Source of the DNA: Nissolia schottii
Taxonomy: Eukaryota; Streptophyta; Magnoliopsida; Fabales; Fabaceae
Direction of reading: 5' to 3'
Assembly (NCBI GenBank): GCA_003254905.1
Contig: QANU01018779.1
Span: 26,801 to 90,800 of the forward strand
Length of the DNA stretch: 64,000 bases
Positions 11,760 to 23,425 of this stretch are shown in pieces. Below the pieces are notes generated by a model. It had not been told where the DNA came from. It saw nothing but the letters and a program-made list of their open reading frames with translations, and did not search any database. Both the position numbers and the translations under genes were made by a program. Position 1 is the stretch's first letter, and the number at the start of each line of letters is the position of its first letter.

Positions 11760-12403
11760 GAAGCGGACCATATCATAACCATACTCATCACATCATAATC
11801 TGTTCATCTTTCTATCACATGCGATGCGCCTCATCTTTCTTTTCTCTCACATGCACAGTTATCTTTTCTCATCATGCTCTTGTTCCTACATTTCATTCTC
11901 ATCTTCATTCATTACTTGTTCATAAACAATAACTTCTAGTGATCTATCCTCATGATGCATGCTTTACCCACACATAATCACATAATCACCTCAATAGTTA
12001 TACTCATGTACAATGATTTGAGCCTCTATGCTGGTTGGAACATGTAGAAAAGCTAAGGGACTCAAAGGCTTCGTGTAACACNGAAGCGGACCATATCATA
12101 ACCATACTCATCACATCATAATCTGTTCATCTTTCTATCACATGCGATGCGCCTCATCTTTCTTTTCTCTCACATGCACAGTATCTTTTCTCATCATGCT
12201 CTTGTTCCTACATTTCATTCTCATCTTCATTCATTACTCGTTCATAAACAATAACTTCTAGTGATCTATCCTCATGATGCATGCTTTACTCACACATAAT
12301 CACATAATCACCTCAACAGTTGTACTCATGTACGATGATTTGAGCCTCTATGCTGGTTAGAACATGTAGAAAAGCTAAGGGACTCAAAGGCTTCGTGTAA
12401 CAC
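11760..12403. repeat. Unmerged contig overlap around N12082
   Basis: Bases 11760-12081 are repeated at 12083-12403 with only a few differences. Both copies end in LTR sequence, CTTCG and the first eight bases (TGTAACAC) of the inserted element. A single N separates them. A real duplication would not be expected to include the same insertion junction twice, so this is best read as two contig ends that were not merged. Confidence 0.85.
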
Positions 12404-12954
12404 CTCGCGTTCCTGTAGAGAAATAATCACCGAAATTAGACCTAATTAATTTCTAAAACATGAACTAAGGGAGGTTTAGGATGGAAAATTGGTAGGTTAA
12501 ATGCCCATAAGATATGTGGGTAGTCGCAGTAAAAAGTCTCGCAGACTACCGAACTGCGAGTGTTTGCCGTTGTAATTTTACGACGCATAAAGAGGTACCG
12601 TGAAAATACTCCTCCGGAGAAAAATTCACAAACACCTTTTGATTTTAATAATCTTGGGTAGAGGGAAATTAGAGGATCACGACGGTTCAAACGGAATATT
12701 TTTCGGACGACCGTGCACGACACACCGATAGTGCGAACGATAAAAAATGAGTGAAATGGAACCGGGGGAAAAGTGAAAACTGATAACAGCACGTGGGGAA
12801 TCAGATTTGGGAAGAATTAATTTTTTATTTCAAATACTATTCATGATTTGACTTGTATTTATCCATTTTAATTAAGTAATTAAAAAAAATGATAATGGCA
12901 TTATGGTAAATATTAGCAAGGGCAATTAGGTAATTTTAGGGGCTCCTTGGTGGC

Positions 12955-12962
12955 TATAAATA
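12955..12962 (+). promoter_or_regulatory. LTR TATA box
   Basis: TGGCTATAAATAGCCATG lies about 165 bp upstream of the GTGGGTAA box in the family D LTR. The likely transcription start is about 30 bp downstream. Confidence 0.65.
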
Positions 12963-13425
12963 GCCATGTATGGCAGCCACTTCTTCTTCAAAAATTGGAG
13001 AACATAGCAGAAACTCTGTCTGTTCACCGACTGACGAGCTGACTGGAAACTGACGGGAGCCAAGATCGAGCTTAGGACTTTGCGGACTACCTTTCCACCA
13101 CCAACTCAGCTTTAGGAAGTGGGTAACATAGGCTAGCCACCTCCTTTGGTGCTCTTTTGTGTATCTTTATGTGTGTGATTGTGTATGTAATCATGTGCTA
13201 GAAATGCTTTGTTAGGACTTGGGTTAGGTGAGCATGGTTAGGATGTTATAGGGAGTGAATAAGATGTAAAAATGATGCATGTTTGATGCCCAAGAACTTG
13301 GAAGAAATGAGAAAGAACATGAGGAGAAAAACACGTTTAGGTTGTTAAAACTTTGTGCGGTTATGGGTTAGATAGTTAGTATGATGTATATCAGGATTGG
13401 TCATCACGTCGTATGGGAGATGCTT

Positions 13426-13880
13426 CTGGTGTGGTTGGTGCCGTGTTGGGTTCCGCAGAAGATCCCTGGAGTGCGAGTGTTGGGTTCCGCGGAAAGTGAC
13501 TGAGAGGACCCTGTAGAGAGTTGTGGAGCGGCACCTGGGATGGTCCTGAGTGGGTTCCGCGGAGGTTCCCCTGAGTTGCTGAGAGGGTTACGTGGAGTTG
13601 CTGAGTGGGCACCAGGAGTGGTGCTGAGTAGGTTTCGGGGAGGTTCCCCTGAGTTGCTGAGAGGGTTACGTAGAGAGTTGTTGAGTGGGCACCAAGAGTG
13701 GTGCTGAGTGGGTTCCGCGGAGGTTCNAGAGTGGTGCTGAGTAGGTTCCGCGGAGGTTCCCTGGAGTGCTGAGAGGGTTATGTGGAGTTGTTGAGTGGGT
13801 ACCAGGAGTGGTGCTGAGTGGGTTCCGCGAAGGTTCCCCGGAGTTGCTGAGTGGGTCCCTGGAGAGGTATGCTAAGGGTT
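13426..13880 (+). repeat. Tandem array built on GGGTTCCGCGGAGG
   Basis: Irregular units combine GGGTTCCGCGGAGGTTCCCC with AGTTGCTGAGAGGGTTACGT. The core TCCGCGGA is a perfect palindrome. A single N at 13727 falls between two near-identical unit copies, so the true copy number is uncertain. The same unit family reappears at 16031-16712 in a different LTR family. Confidence 0.85.
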
Positions 13881-14248
13881 CTGCGGACGAGTCTTGCATG
13901 CATTCATGAGGCAGTATTGCCACAGGACTTAGGGCAACCATAGATCACTAGAATTAAATGAACTAATGTGCAAAGATGGTAATTTAAATTAGGGAAAACA
14001 GTTAAGTTAAAGACGGGCCCCGACCACAGAGGGTCGGAGTAGCCCAAAGTTATGACATAGTTATGTAATAGGAATCCCTCTCTTGGCATGTCATACCTGA
14101 CAAGCCCCTCCCCAGCCGTGCGAAATGGATTGAGTTATGATGATGTTACACAGAGAATGATCTGAACACAGGTTTCCACCCGGACGAGAGAAAAGAAAGT
14201 AAGAAGCGCTTGAGCTTTTATGTCATGACATTTAAAAGACAGGTAAGA

Positions 14249-14421
14249 TGTCCACGAAGTTCGGACATATGAGAAAGAGAGAGAGATAGTCCACGAAGTT
14301 CGGACTAAGCCTTAAAGTCATCCACGAAGTTCGGATGCATATGATTAAGCCGTCCACGAAGTTCGGACGCCGTCCACGAAGTTCGGACGTAAGAGAGGAA
14401 GTCGTCCCACGAAGTTCGGAC
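14249..14421 (+). repeat. Six copies of the near-palindrome GTCCACGAAGTTCGGAC
   Basis: Copies start near 14249, 14289, 14320, 14351, 14370 and 14404. The word is nearly its own reverse complement around a central G. The related LTR at 33632-39732 carries the same word on the minus strand (35130-35215). Confidence 0.85.
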
Positions 14422-14914
14422 GCATACGAGCCTCGCTCCTAGTGTCCCACGGGTTGTAGCTGGATAAGGGATGACGATCCCCCAGTCTACATAGGGGCGA
14501 TGGCACACCACAGTGACAAAGGATGCTGCCATAGGCGCGTAAGAGAAATCCCCAGTCCCACATGCATTATTTTATTGTAACTATGTATGAGTGTTTGTAT
14601 CATTATGTATGTATGTATCAGTATGTATGTATGTTGGGTAAACCGTCCGCCACACGCGTACGAGACGGTCACTAGAGCACCGTGAGTCTAATAACCAAGC
14701 ACGAGTAATTAAGTAAGTAAAGATTAGAAATCACAATCACCTAGTAATTTAGATAAAGCCACCCACGACCTTAGGCAAGTAAAAACTGGTAGGGAGGTCT
14801 AGATGCATGAACACGTAGAGATCTCCTGGACGGCCTGAAGAGTAATTGAGTAACCAGACCTCACGACCCTATAGTTGTTCATTGAGAACCAACCGTTCTC
14901 ACCCCCACTCACTT

Positions 14915-14983
14915 ATGTCTTCAGGTGAGGCTGATGACGATCCCGCCGCCGCGGAAGAGGCGGATCCTTCACAGCATTTTTAG
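14915..14983 (+). CDS. Small LTR ORF, 22 aa
   Basis: It starts at the conserved ACTTATGTCTTCAGG box and reads MSSGEADDDPAAAEEADPSQ plus two residues. The homologous LTR on the other strand (34616-34557) reads MTSGEYDEPAAEEAEHPSQ. It overlaps the longer ORF starting at 14934 in another frame. Confidence 0.35.
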   Translation: MSSGEADDDPAAAEEADPSQHF

Positions 14984-16030
14984 GGACGTGCATCCCGAGA
15001 CAGGGGATAAGACAGAGCTCTGGTCCTACCTGGTAGTACACGCCCCCACTCCTCTCAGAGCAGTATCCCCAGACCCGCCTGAGCCAGCCTCTACAGCCGA
15101 TGAGGAGGCACCCCCATATGAGAAGGACATTGAGGCGGACCCCGTGTCCGTGCGACTGCTGCCACCGGAGTCGAAGCCGACGAAGCCTCGGATGAGAGTG
15201 ACGCAGGTCTACGGCCGTCGCCTAGCGCCCCGTGTAACATCCCGATTTTTCCTTAGGGAAATAATCGTAAACATAATTATTTAATTAATTTTCTAATCAT
15301 GATTAGGGAATTAAAACGGGAAACTAATCGGTAGAATATCTCTAGGAAATAAGACGTGTCGCAGCTTGAGGTTCGGCAGACAACCGAGCAGTCGTTGTTC
15401 GCCGATTAACTTTCTGGCGTGCAAAAGGGTGTCCGTGAAAATGATCTCCCAGAGAAAAATTCACAAAACACCTTTAAATATTAATACCCTTAGGTAGAGG
15501 GGAATTAGAGGATCGCGATGGTACAAACGGAATATTTTTCAGACGGCCGTGAGCGACGCACTAACACTGCGAGCGATAAGACACGAGCGAACTGGAACCG
15601 GGAGGAAATGTCATCTTTCTTCATTTTCTTTCTTCTAATCAAGAGGAACAACCTCTTCCCCCTCACCTTGTTCGAAGCTCTTTACCTTGGAGAAAGGAGG
15701 AGTTCAAGCTTTGGAAGACAACAAGGCTTGTAAGACTTCACTCAAAGCTGTCCTCACCACCACCAAGTTTTCTACAAGTGGGTAACTATGCATAAATCAC
15801 CTCCCTTGGTGATCTATATGTGGTTATGTTGAGTATGTGATATAATGCATTTGTTGTCAAAGATTTATTGAGAATAAATATTCTGTTACCTGTTGTTTGT
15901 ATTTTATGTGTTTTATGATTTATGAATGTTCTTGTTAATACTGCGTATCGCTGGGTTATGTGGGGCTTTGAGATGATTTTGAGAACACGTGAGAAAATGA
16001 GAGAAAACCAGCCAGAGTGTAAGCGCCGAA

Positions 16031-16712
16031 GGGTTCCGCGGAGGATCCCTAGAGCGACTGAGGGGAGTCCGAAGAAAGATGTTGAGCAGCACCTGTGATG
16101 GTATTAAGTTGTTCCGTGGATAGTGACCGAGGGAGTATAGAGTTACTGAGTAGGGTTCCGCGGAGGAACCTGGAGTGCTGAGTAGGTCATGTGAAGATTG
16201 CTAAGTGGGCACCAAGAATGGTGTTGAGTGGGGTTCTGTGGAGGTCCCCTAGAGTTGTAGAGGAGTTTTCCCCAAGCTAGTGAGTGGAGTCTAGAGTTGC
16301 TGAGTGAGCACCAGTAGTTGCTGAGTGGTTTCCGCGTAGGACCCCTGGAGTGTTGAGAGGGTTACGTAGAAGAGTGCTGAGTGGGTTCCGCGGAGGATCC
16401 CTGGAGAGCGGTGCTGAGTGGGTTCTGCGTAGGACCCCTGAAGTACCGAGAGGGTTACGTAGAGTTCTGAGTGGGTTCCGCGTAGGACCCCTAGAGTGTT
16501 GAGAGGGTTACGTAGAAAAGTGTTGAGTGGGTTCTGCGGAGGATCCCTGGAGAGCAGTGCTGAGTGGGTTCCGCGTAGGACCCCTGAAGTGCCGAGAGGG
16601 TTACGTGGAGTGGGTTCCGCGTAGGACCCCTGAAGTGCCGAGAGGGTTACGTAGAGTGCTTAGTGGGTTCCGCGGAGGATCCCTGGAATGTTGAGAGGGC
16701 TACGTGAAGAGT
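16031..16712 (+). repeat. Tandem array built on GGGTTCCGCG(G/T)AGGA
   Basis: Units of roughly 40-60 bp combine GGGTTCCGCGTAGGACCCCT, GAAGTGCCGAGAGGGTTACG and GAGTGCTGAGTGG. The array occupies the slot between the GTGGGTAA box and the conserved block. Confidence 0.85.
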
Positions 16713-17106
16713 TCGGGGTGTTTTCCACGGGGGTCTATGTGTTATTATTATTTAAAGTAATATGTATGACTGAAATATGTGAACTATGTGATAAAGTATG
16801 TTCATGCATTATGATTACTGAAAGTAATATGTTAGCATGCCATGCATCATGATAAGGTACATTCAGAGGACTAGAAGTTAATCAGGTAATAAGTAAAGAT
16901 TATAATGGAAATGAACCTTAGGGAACAAGTCATGTCATATTATGTGCGGAAAAGGAGAAGAAAGAAGAAATATTATGAGAAAGTTAAGATGAGAATATAA
17001 AGAAATGCTATGAGAAAGATAAGATGATAATATGCTGAAAGAATATGAGAAAGAGAAAAAAAAGTTTATATGCTGAAAGAATATGAGAAAGAGAAAGGAA
17101 AGTTGA

Positions 17107-17356
17107 TGTGCTGTTGGTAGGTAGCTGGCAGCGGGTTCATTCTTCTGTCGGTAGGTGGCTGGCAGGGGAGATGAACCAATGTGCACAACCCTCCTATCGG
17201 TAGGTAGCTGGCAGGATACTGGGTCACTTTCCTGTCTGCAGGTGGATGACAGGGAAGGGGACGATGGTTGTTGTCGGTAGGTAGCTGGCAACGGATTCAC
17301 AGAGATGAATGAAATATGATTATGTTGATAAGTGTTGTCGGTAGGTAGCTGGCAAC
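17107..17356 (+). repeat. Six dispersed copies of GTCGGTAGGTAGCTGGCA
   Basis: Copies lie near 17114, 17148, 17197, 17245 (diverged), 17274 and 17337, spaced 34-65 bp. This is a second repeat family in the same LTR, downstream of the TCCGCGGA-type array. Confidence 0.8.
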
Positions 17357-17848
17357 GGATTCACAGAGATGAATCAAATAAAGAAAAGAATATGAAAGGC
17401 TGAAAGTAAGAGAAAAGTATGAAAGAGTAAAGTATAAAAGAAGGAAAGAATTATAGTATGTGATATATGCTTGAATGTGCGTATGTATGCAATGTATATG
17501 ATAAGGTATGTATGGAAGTATGAACAAATAAGAAGATAAATGAATACGAAGAAGATAAGTAAATATGACGTTAGTACCGTCAAGAGAACGCTCGAGACGG
17601 CTATGTATGTATAAGCGAATGAAAGTAACAAGCACGAGAACTTAGTAAGAAAGATTAGTTCCCCCCTTTCACCTAGTAATGTAGATAAAGCTGTTCAGGA
17701 CTTTAGGCCAGATCATAATCAGTAGGAATGTTAGTATGCATGTTCACTTAGAAACACCTGAGCGGCGGAATCATAATTGAGTAGAAAAATAAAGAACGAC
17801 CCCCACGGTTACCCATTGAGAACCCAAGGTTCTAACCCCCACTCCTTT

Positions 17849-17923
17849 ATGATTCTAGGATGGCACGACATGTACGCCGAGACAGAGCCAGTATCGGAAG
17901 ACATGCAGAGATATGGACGTTAG
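17849..17923 (+). CDS. Small LTR ORF, 24 aa
   Basis: It begins MILGWHDMYAETEPVSEDMQ at the conserved CTTTATG box and stops after RYGR. The copy at 431 extends further. Coding status is uncertain. Confidence 0.3.
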   Translation: MILGWHDMYAETEPVSEDMQRYGR

Positions 17924-20388
17924 AGAATTCCGAGGAAGCGACGGACAAAGACTTCTGTTTCATGTTTTAGATTAGCTTAAGGGATTAGGTGCTCCCTTAG
18001 CTCATATGGAAATGTATTATGATTTGTATACTTGACTTTATAATTATGTATTACTATTTGACTGTGCAACTATGTGATGGACTGAATACTTGTATGTTTA
18101 TGCATTCTCTTGTAAGATCTCTAATACTGCCACCTTGCAGCTAATTATTGCTTAAGTCCATTGGGACTCTATCGTTTGTATCTTTATATGCTATTTAATC
18201 ACGCACGGCCTCTACTTTATTAAATGATAATGCATACGAATGATTTTCAAAACGGTCCATATTTTCAAGTAAGAAATATTTGCCAAGCTAAAAGTAGGGG
18301 CTAGAAGTAACCCCACCAAAGCTGGAAACAACCTAGTGAACTTTGTTTACTACGTACGGGTAAACAGTTAGCTAGGGTGTTTCACCCTGTACCCATGACA
18401 GCGAGGCCAGACCGTCCTCAGGATCTCGGGACCTGCCTGACGTTCCGGAGTCCTCGATGGACGGGGAGGAGGAGCCCAGGGAGGAGGAGCCCATGGAGGA
18501 GGTGCCTGCAGAGACCGTTCGCGTGGAGGAGGACGATGAGGAGGGACCAGCCTGACCAGCCCCTGTAGCTCGGACCACTTTGCTAGACCAGTTTGCCATC
18601 ACTGTAGTGTGACTGTAGTATAGTATGTATGTAGTATGACTGTAGTTGCAGTATGTATGTATGTATTTTGCTGATAGTAGTAGTTATTGTATATTTTGTT
18701 GGGAGTAGTAGTTACTGTACATAGATGCCGATGATATAGTAGGGACATGTACTTATGTACGAACATGATGAGGGATATGATTATGTTTATAGTACTACAG
18801 ACTCAATGTATATATATCGTTTTCATGGACCTAATCCATCTTTGTATTTATCTGCTTGAGCTTGATTTTATATGATCACCGCTACGCACGTTTAACTATT
18901 CTTCGCATCACTCGTCTGTATGGGACATATGGTATAGTTCCCGTGACTGGCTCTATTTTATTGTTACACGTTACTTGCAAAGGAAAAAAAAATGGGTCCT
19001 TAATTTATGACAACTAAACTATTTTTTTTAAAGAAACTAGGGACTACCGGTATTCCCACACAGCAGTTAACAACCTAGCGGATGCAGATTATGACTTAAG
19101 CATAAGCTGCTAACCTAGGGTGTTACACTTCGGGTTTCATTCGAATGACTACGGGTGCATTCGAATGACACCCTGTGAGTTCTTTCATTCGAATCCCTCG
19201 AGAATTCAATCGATTCAAATCCTTCTCAGACTTTCATTCGATTGAATCCTCCTGCATTCGACTGAAATCCCTTAGGAATTCATTCGAATCCCTGGGGATT
19301 TTATTCGAATCCCACAGTAAAAATCGCCCCAGAGCGGGTAACTTCTCCAGGGGTTTTCCGTGCGTAACATTTCTGCTTCTACAGTGGTCCAATCAGTACA
19401 CTTATGATTTTCAAACAGTAAAATCCTGAAAATCTAACCTATGCACCTTATTCTCTATCATTTGTACAAAGTAGTTTTTCAGTCAAAAGCACAAACATAT
19501 ATACAGTCATAACATAAACCACATAGACAGTGTGCTTTGGATTACCCACTTTCCAGGCACACTTGGAAGTTGTTAGAAACGACTCCCGAGAGCTTTAGGA
19601 TGATCCTACTATTTTTCCTGAGTCCGATGGAGTAATCGTCGCGCGCATAACCGGACAGAGTAACAGCAAAGCAGATGAAAATTTATGAAAAATGGCACTG
19701 AGGCCGTGGTTTCTTATATAGGCTTCAGGGGATGCCTTTAACTTCCCTGAGAAGTCATTCACGTTTTTCCTTTCTTTTCTTTTTTTTTTCCATTCCTTTT
19801 CCCTTTTTTTTTCAAAATTATCCTTTTAAGCCTAATTACTCTTTTGTCCTTCCTTTAACTTTTATTTCCTTTTATATCCTAACTTTGTTTCCCCCCTTTT
19901 GCCCTTCACCCTTTTAATTATTTCCCCTTTTGTCCTTTTCTTTAATTTTTTCTATATTTTCTCTTTTACCGACGTGGGAATTAATTCCCAAGCCAGGTCA
20001 ATTTATTTCGCGATCATGTTTGATCGCGTTTTGTCATTTTTCACTCATGTTCGGATATCCTAAAAATATTCCGAGCACGTATCCGTGATCTACTAATTTC
20101 CCGGATCATAGGGGTATGTCCGGTTAAGGTATTCGTAACTTTATTACCCGGAGGAAATTTTCACAGATACCTTAAGTGTCTACCGAAATTTCGATTTTTG
20201 TCAAAATTTGGCACAGACCTCGTGGCACTCCGCGAGATCAAGAAACAATTACTTGACTGGCGTTTGAAAGCAATTAATGTTCTAAATAATTTTTTTCAGT
20301 CCAAATAATCGCATCTAATGTGTTTTTAATTAAGCAAAAATTGGGATTTTTGCGAAATTCTCGTAAGGGGAAAATTCGGGATGTTACA

Positions 20389-21183
20389 AAATTGGGTTGA
20401 GTATTGGTGCTACACCAATTATCATGGCTCCATTAAGATGACTCCCTTCAAAGCACTGTACTAGCGGGAGCCCCCCGTTTCATTAAGGAGAGGAGGACAA
20501 GTGGCGGTTGAGGAGGTCAGAAGCTTGATGGAGGAAAGGAATCAGATGTTGAACGAACTGCGATTTCAACTTGATAGAGCTCAGAACCGAATGAGGACCT
20601 ATACAGACAAAAGAAGAAGGGACGTGTTCTTTGAGCCAGGCGAGTAGGTGTACCTCAAACTACAGCCCAATCGAATGAAGACCCTAACAAAAAGGTTGAA
20701 TCAAAAGTTAAGTGCACGATTCTATGGCCCATTTGAGATCCTTGAGAAAATTGGCCAAGTAGCTTATAAGCTAGACTACCGGACGGCGCACGAGTACACC
20801 CAGTTTTCCATGTTTCTCTCCTAAAGAAATGTGTCTCACCCACTGGTCAGGTTCATCCCCTCCCCACTGCCCTTACACACGATTATGAACTTCAACTAGA
20901 GCCTCAACGCGTCATGGCAGTCAGAAAAAATGAAGCAGGGCAATGGGAGGTATTGCTCAACTGGAAGAAACTTCCAGATTTTGAAAATTCCTGGGAGTCA
21001 GCAGCGGAGAATCAGGCGGTCTTCCCTTCCTTTCACCTTGAGGACAAGGTGGTACTTCAAGGGGAGGGTATTGGTACAGACCCCCCAGCAACCGATTTGC
21101 CTAACCATAAGGGAAAGAAAATAATTCCTTTTCCATATCACTATTCTAGAAGAAATAAGAGCAGATTAGGAGAGAATAAAATC
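20389..21183 (+). pseudogene. Chromovirus integrase C-terminus and chromodomain
   Basis: This is the continuation of the integrase broken at 4167. After the duplicated AAATT the frame continues with a YHGSIKMTPFKALY motif, the segment where gypsy integrases read YN-S-H-S-P-Y-LYG. Then come LMEERNQMLNELRFQLDRAQ and [13 protein letters not shown] (GPY/F-like region, with a stop before VYL). The last open segment (20914-21183) reads QWEVLLNWKKLPDFENSWES, a chromodomain core, followed by FPSFHLEDKV. Chromodomains direct integration to heterochromatin. Confidence 0.9.
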
Positions 21184-21188
21184 TGATT

Positions 21189-21535
21189 TGTTAGAAACAA
21201 ATCAGGATTTGTTAGGGAAGAATAAATTAGTTGAGACAAATTAGGAAATGAGGATTGTTAGGAGCAAATAATGCTTAGTTCCTTGATTCCCTCCCATGGA
21301 CTATTATAAGTGAGATCATGGGGGAAGAGAAAAGTCATTCAGGACTTGAGTGGACTAGGAGGACCAAGGGATCCTTAATTCCCAGATTATTTCTATTTTT
21401 CTGTTTATTAATTTTTAGCCCTTTTAGCCATTTTGTTTCGGTTCTGACTCAGAAATTCTAATATGGAATTTCTGCACTATTAAATAAAATCAGGACCATT
21501 TCAGCAAACTTTTCCCATTGGCACTAGTCCTTACA
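21189..21535 (+). repeat. Probable 3' LTR of the chromovirus (347 bp)
   Basis: It directly follows the chromodomain end and a purine-rich stretch (GGAGAGAATAAAA). It starts TGTTAG and ends CTTACA, and contains a TATTATAAG promoter-like box near 21305. No 5' copy is in the window, so the limits are tentative. The palindrome CTGATTTGTTAGAAACAAAT at its start could shift the boundary by ~5 bp. Confidence 0.5.
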
Positions 21536-21903
21536 GAATTCTACTTAAAAGAGTGCACTTTTCTTTTTGATAGTGTTTATTTGTTATGATGGATAAAAAT
21601 ATTGTCAATCACCATTTTCTCATTTGTTGATACTGAACACAGACCCAGAGACTTTCTTTAACAGAACCTAGTCCAAGTTCCATAACCCTAACCTCACCAA
21701 TCTCTCCTAGTATCTTAGAGAAGTCTCTTTCATAGATTTATCATAAGAGCAAGAGCTTGGAAGCAACCAGGCAAGGTTGGATTCTGCACAAACTCACCAA
21801 ACGTGTAGCAGAAACTGTGCAAGTGGGTAAACCGACTTAACCGCTGTCTATGTGGTTTTATGTTAGATGATATATGATGTTAGGATGTTGTATGTGACCA
21901 TGA

Positions 21904-21939
<36 letters not shown>

Positions 21940-21940
21940 T
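21904..21940 (+). repeat. (TA)n(TG)n microsatellite
   Basis: An uninterrupted ATATAT run passes directly into a TGTGTG run within the LTR. Confidence 0.9.
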
Positions 21941-23425
21941 GTTGATAGTTGTTTGGAACCGCTGGTGTTATCTGTGACTCTGTCAGAATTTAGGTGGACT
22001 TAAGCTTGAATTAGGAACATAATCACATTTTTGAGAGGAAATGTATGCTGGAAATTTTATCATGAAAAACTAATTTTATTTTTGATTTCTACACGAAAAT
22101 TTGAGTGGGGATGTAAAGTTTTGTGGTTTTTGGAGTCCCTGATGAATTTCTTAGCAAACAGACACAAAACGGTGTTTTTAAGCAACAAGGGCAAAACGGA
22201 AATTTCAAGTTTTGGGACTGAAAAACTGGGTTGATTGTCAGAAAATATGGGTTTCTAACTATCAAAAACCTTAAGGGCAAGTCTTGAGTCCATCAGGTTT
22301 TTGAGAACTAAAATTATGAAGAAAACAGGGTTTTACGGGCAAATAACAACATTTTGGGAAAAAGGGCAAAACAGTAATTTCATGAAGTTGGGATTGAAAT
22401 CTGAATTTCTAAGCATGAAAAATGATCTTAGGGCTATCAAAAACCTTAGGGTAAGGTCTTGAATCTTTCCGGTTTCTGATATCTAAATTCTGACAGAAAA
22501 CAGACGTATTGAGAAAAGCACCGATACACTGTAGTTTCAGGCTAGGACAGTTGTTATGTTTTATGTGCTATATCTTGTCTTCATGCATCATGAGGAAATG
22601 GGTTGTCAACATAATGTTAGGACAACCTTAAATAACTAGAAATGTTGTCACCTAACTGTGATCAGCTCATAATGGAACATAGGAAGTAAATGCAGAAGTA
22701 TGTATCTAGTATGAGTTTAAGGAAATTGTACCAGGAAACCAAGATAAACCGTCCAACACACAGGTGTTACCCCGATAGAAAGAGAGATAAATTTTCCAAC
22801 ACAGAGGTGTTACCAGATAGAAAGACAGTACAGTATGTATATGGTCCACTTTCGGTGACGCCATGAGGGTGGCCCCTCGCCACTCGGGTAGGGGATGGAG
22901 TCTTGTTAGCCTCGAGGAACAGACAGAAAAGGTAGGTCGTGCACCACCAGGGATGACGGTCCTAAGGTTTACGAGGGAGTATGGACAGACAAAACACACA
23001 GAAAGAAGTGTGGACAGACAAAATGTGATAGAACACACAGAAGGAAATGTGGACAGACAGAGTGTATAAAAGAGATTTGCATGCATGAGATATGTGATGA
23101 ATAGTTAAGTGTGTAAGTATAGATGTGTACTAGTATCTATGTTTAAGTTATGTGCGTATGTGATCAGAGGACATGATACCCGGATGATCAAGAATAGAAA
23201 GCACGAGAACCTATAATTAGGTAAAGCAAGATTAGATCCCCTCGATCACCTAGTAAAGTAGGAAAGCTGCTCAGGACTAGAACAGATAATAATAAGTAGG
23301 ACTATAGTATAATTGTGACACCTAGAGATCCCTGAGCGGCGGAATCATAAATTGGAGCGCAAATAATTAGTTACGTCCCCCAAGGGTTCCCACTGAGAAC
23401 GCAATGTTCTCACCCCCGGTCGTTT

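Larger units (their letters stand above)
15233..18384 (+). mobile_element. Solo LTR of family C, 3.15 kb
   Basis: It starts TGTAACATCCCGATTTTTCC and ends TAGCTAGGGTGTTTCA. The flanking pentamers are CCCCG (15228-15232) and CCCTG (18385-18389), one mismatch. It carries a GTGGGTAACT box at ~15779, two tandem arrays, the conserved block and a small ORF at 17849. Its last ~940 bp equal positions 12-966 of this window. Confidence 0.85.
14934..18555 (+). pseudogene. LTR-encoded acidic-tail protein, split by a solo LTR
   Basis: This ORF of about 154 codons lies just downstream of the acceptor-like box. The left exon-like part (14934-15232) contains PPPRKRRILHS, HPETGDK and EEAPPYEKDIEADP. The solo LTR at 15233-18384 interrupts it. 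The frame resumes at 18390 with THDSEARPSSGSRDLP and a Glu-rich tail ending at the stop at 18553. The homologue at 34112-34600 shows the same order of motifs, and many differences are silent (for example GAC/GAT, AAG/AAA, CCC/CCT). No known domain is recognised. It is not gag, pol or a classical env. Before the nested insertion it was probably coding. Confidence 0.65.
12396..19127 (+). mobile_element. Solo LTR of family D (3.6 kb), itself interrupted
   Basis: It starts TGTAACACCTCGCG and ends AACCTAGGGTGTTACA, flanked by the duplication CTTCG (12391-12395 and 19128-19132). Without the nested LTR at 15233-18384 it is about 3.58 kb. It has a TATA box at 12955, GGAAGTGGGTAAC at ~13120, a TCCGCGGA word array, a GAAGTTCG word array, the conserved block and an ORF of about 154 codons split by the nested insertion. 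No PBS, PPT or internal domain is present. Its closest relative here is the LTR at 33632-39732. Confidence 0.9.
4168..20388 (-). mobile_element. Gag-only long-LTR retrotransposon (TR-GAG-like), minus strand
   Basis: A complete insertion with TGTAAC...GTTACA ends and a perfect 5-bp target duplication AAATT. On the minus strand it has a 5' LTR (10746-20388, swollen by nested insertions), a Met-type PBS, a short internal region of ~1.39 kb coding only Gag, a PPT, and a 3' LTR (4168-9359). Without nested elements each LTR is about 2.58 kb. No protease, RT, RNase H or integrase is present, so it would have needed pol in trans. The two LTR copies differ by roughly 5% over the first 250 bp (eye count), so the insertion is not recent. 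Confidence 0.9.
10746..20388 (-). repeat. 5' LTR of the gag-only element, interrupted
   Basis: LTR sequence occupies 10746-12395 (including an assembly duplication of ~322 bp) and 19133-20388. The middle is the 12396-19127 insertion with duplicated CTTCG. The corrected length of about 2.58 kb equals that of the 3' LTR. The short ATG at the conserved box (minus strand, 11173) stops after five codons. Confidence 0.9.

Noticed and set aside
14249..14421. Heat-shock elements
   Set aside because: GAAGTTC has one base between GAA and TTC; plant heat-shock elements need nGAAnnTTCn, so the match is not supported.
17297..17635. Minus-strand ORFs of 85-112 aa (and the similar one at 12-212)
   Set aside because: They arise from TATGTATG-rich and purine-rich low-complexity LTR sequence and have no family similarity.
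22706..23086. 126-aa minus ORF with Cys/Ser-rich repeats
   Set aside because: It is antisense to the LTR conserved region with GGACAGACA repeats, with no homologous ORF in sister LTRs.
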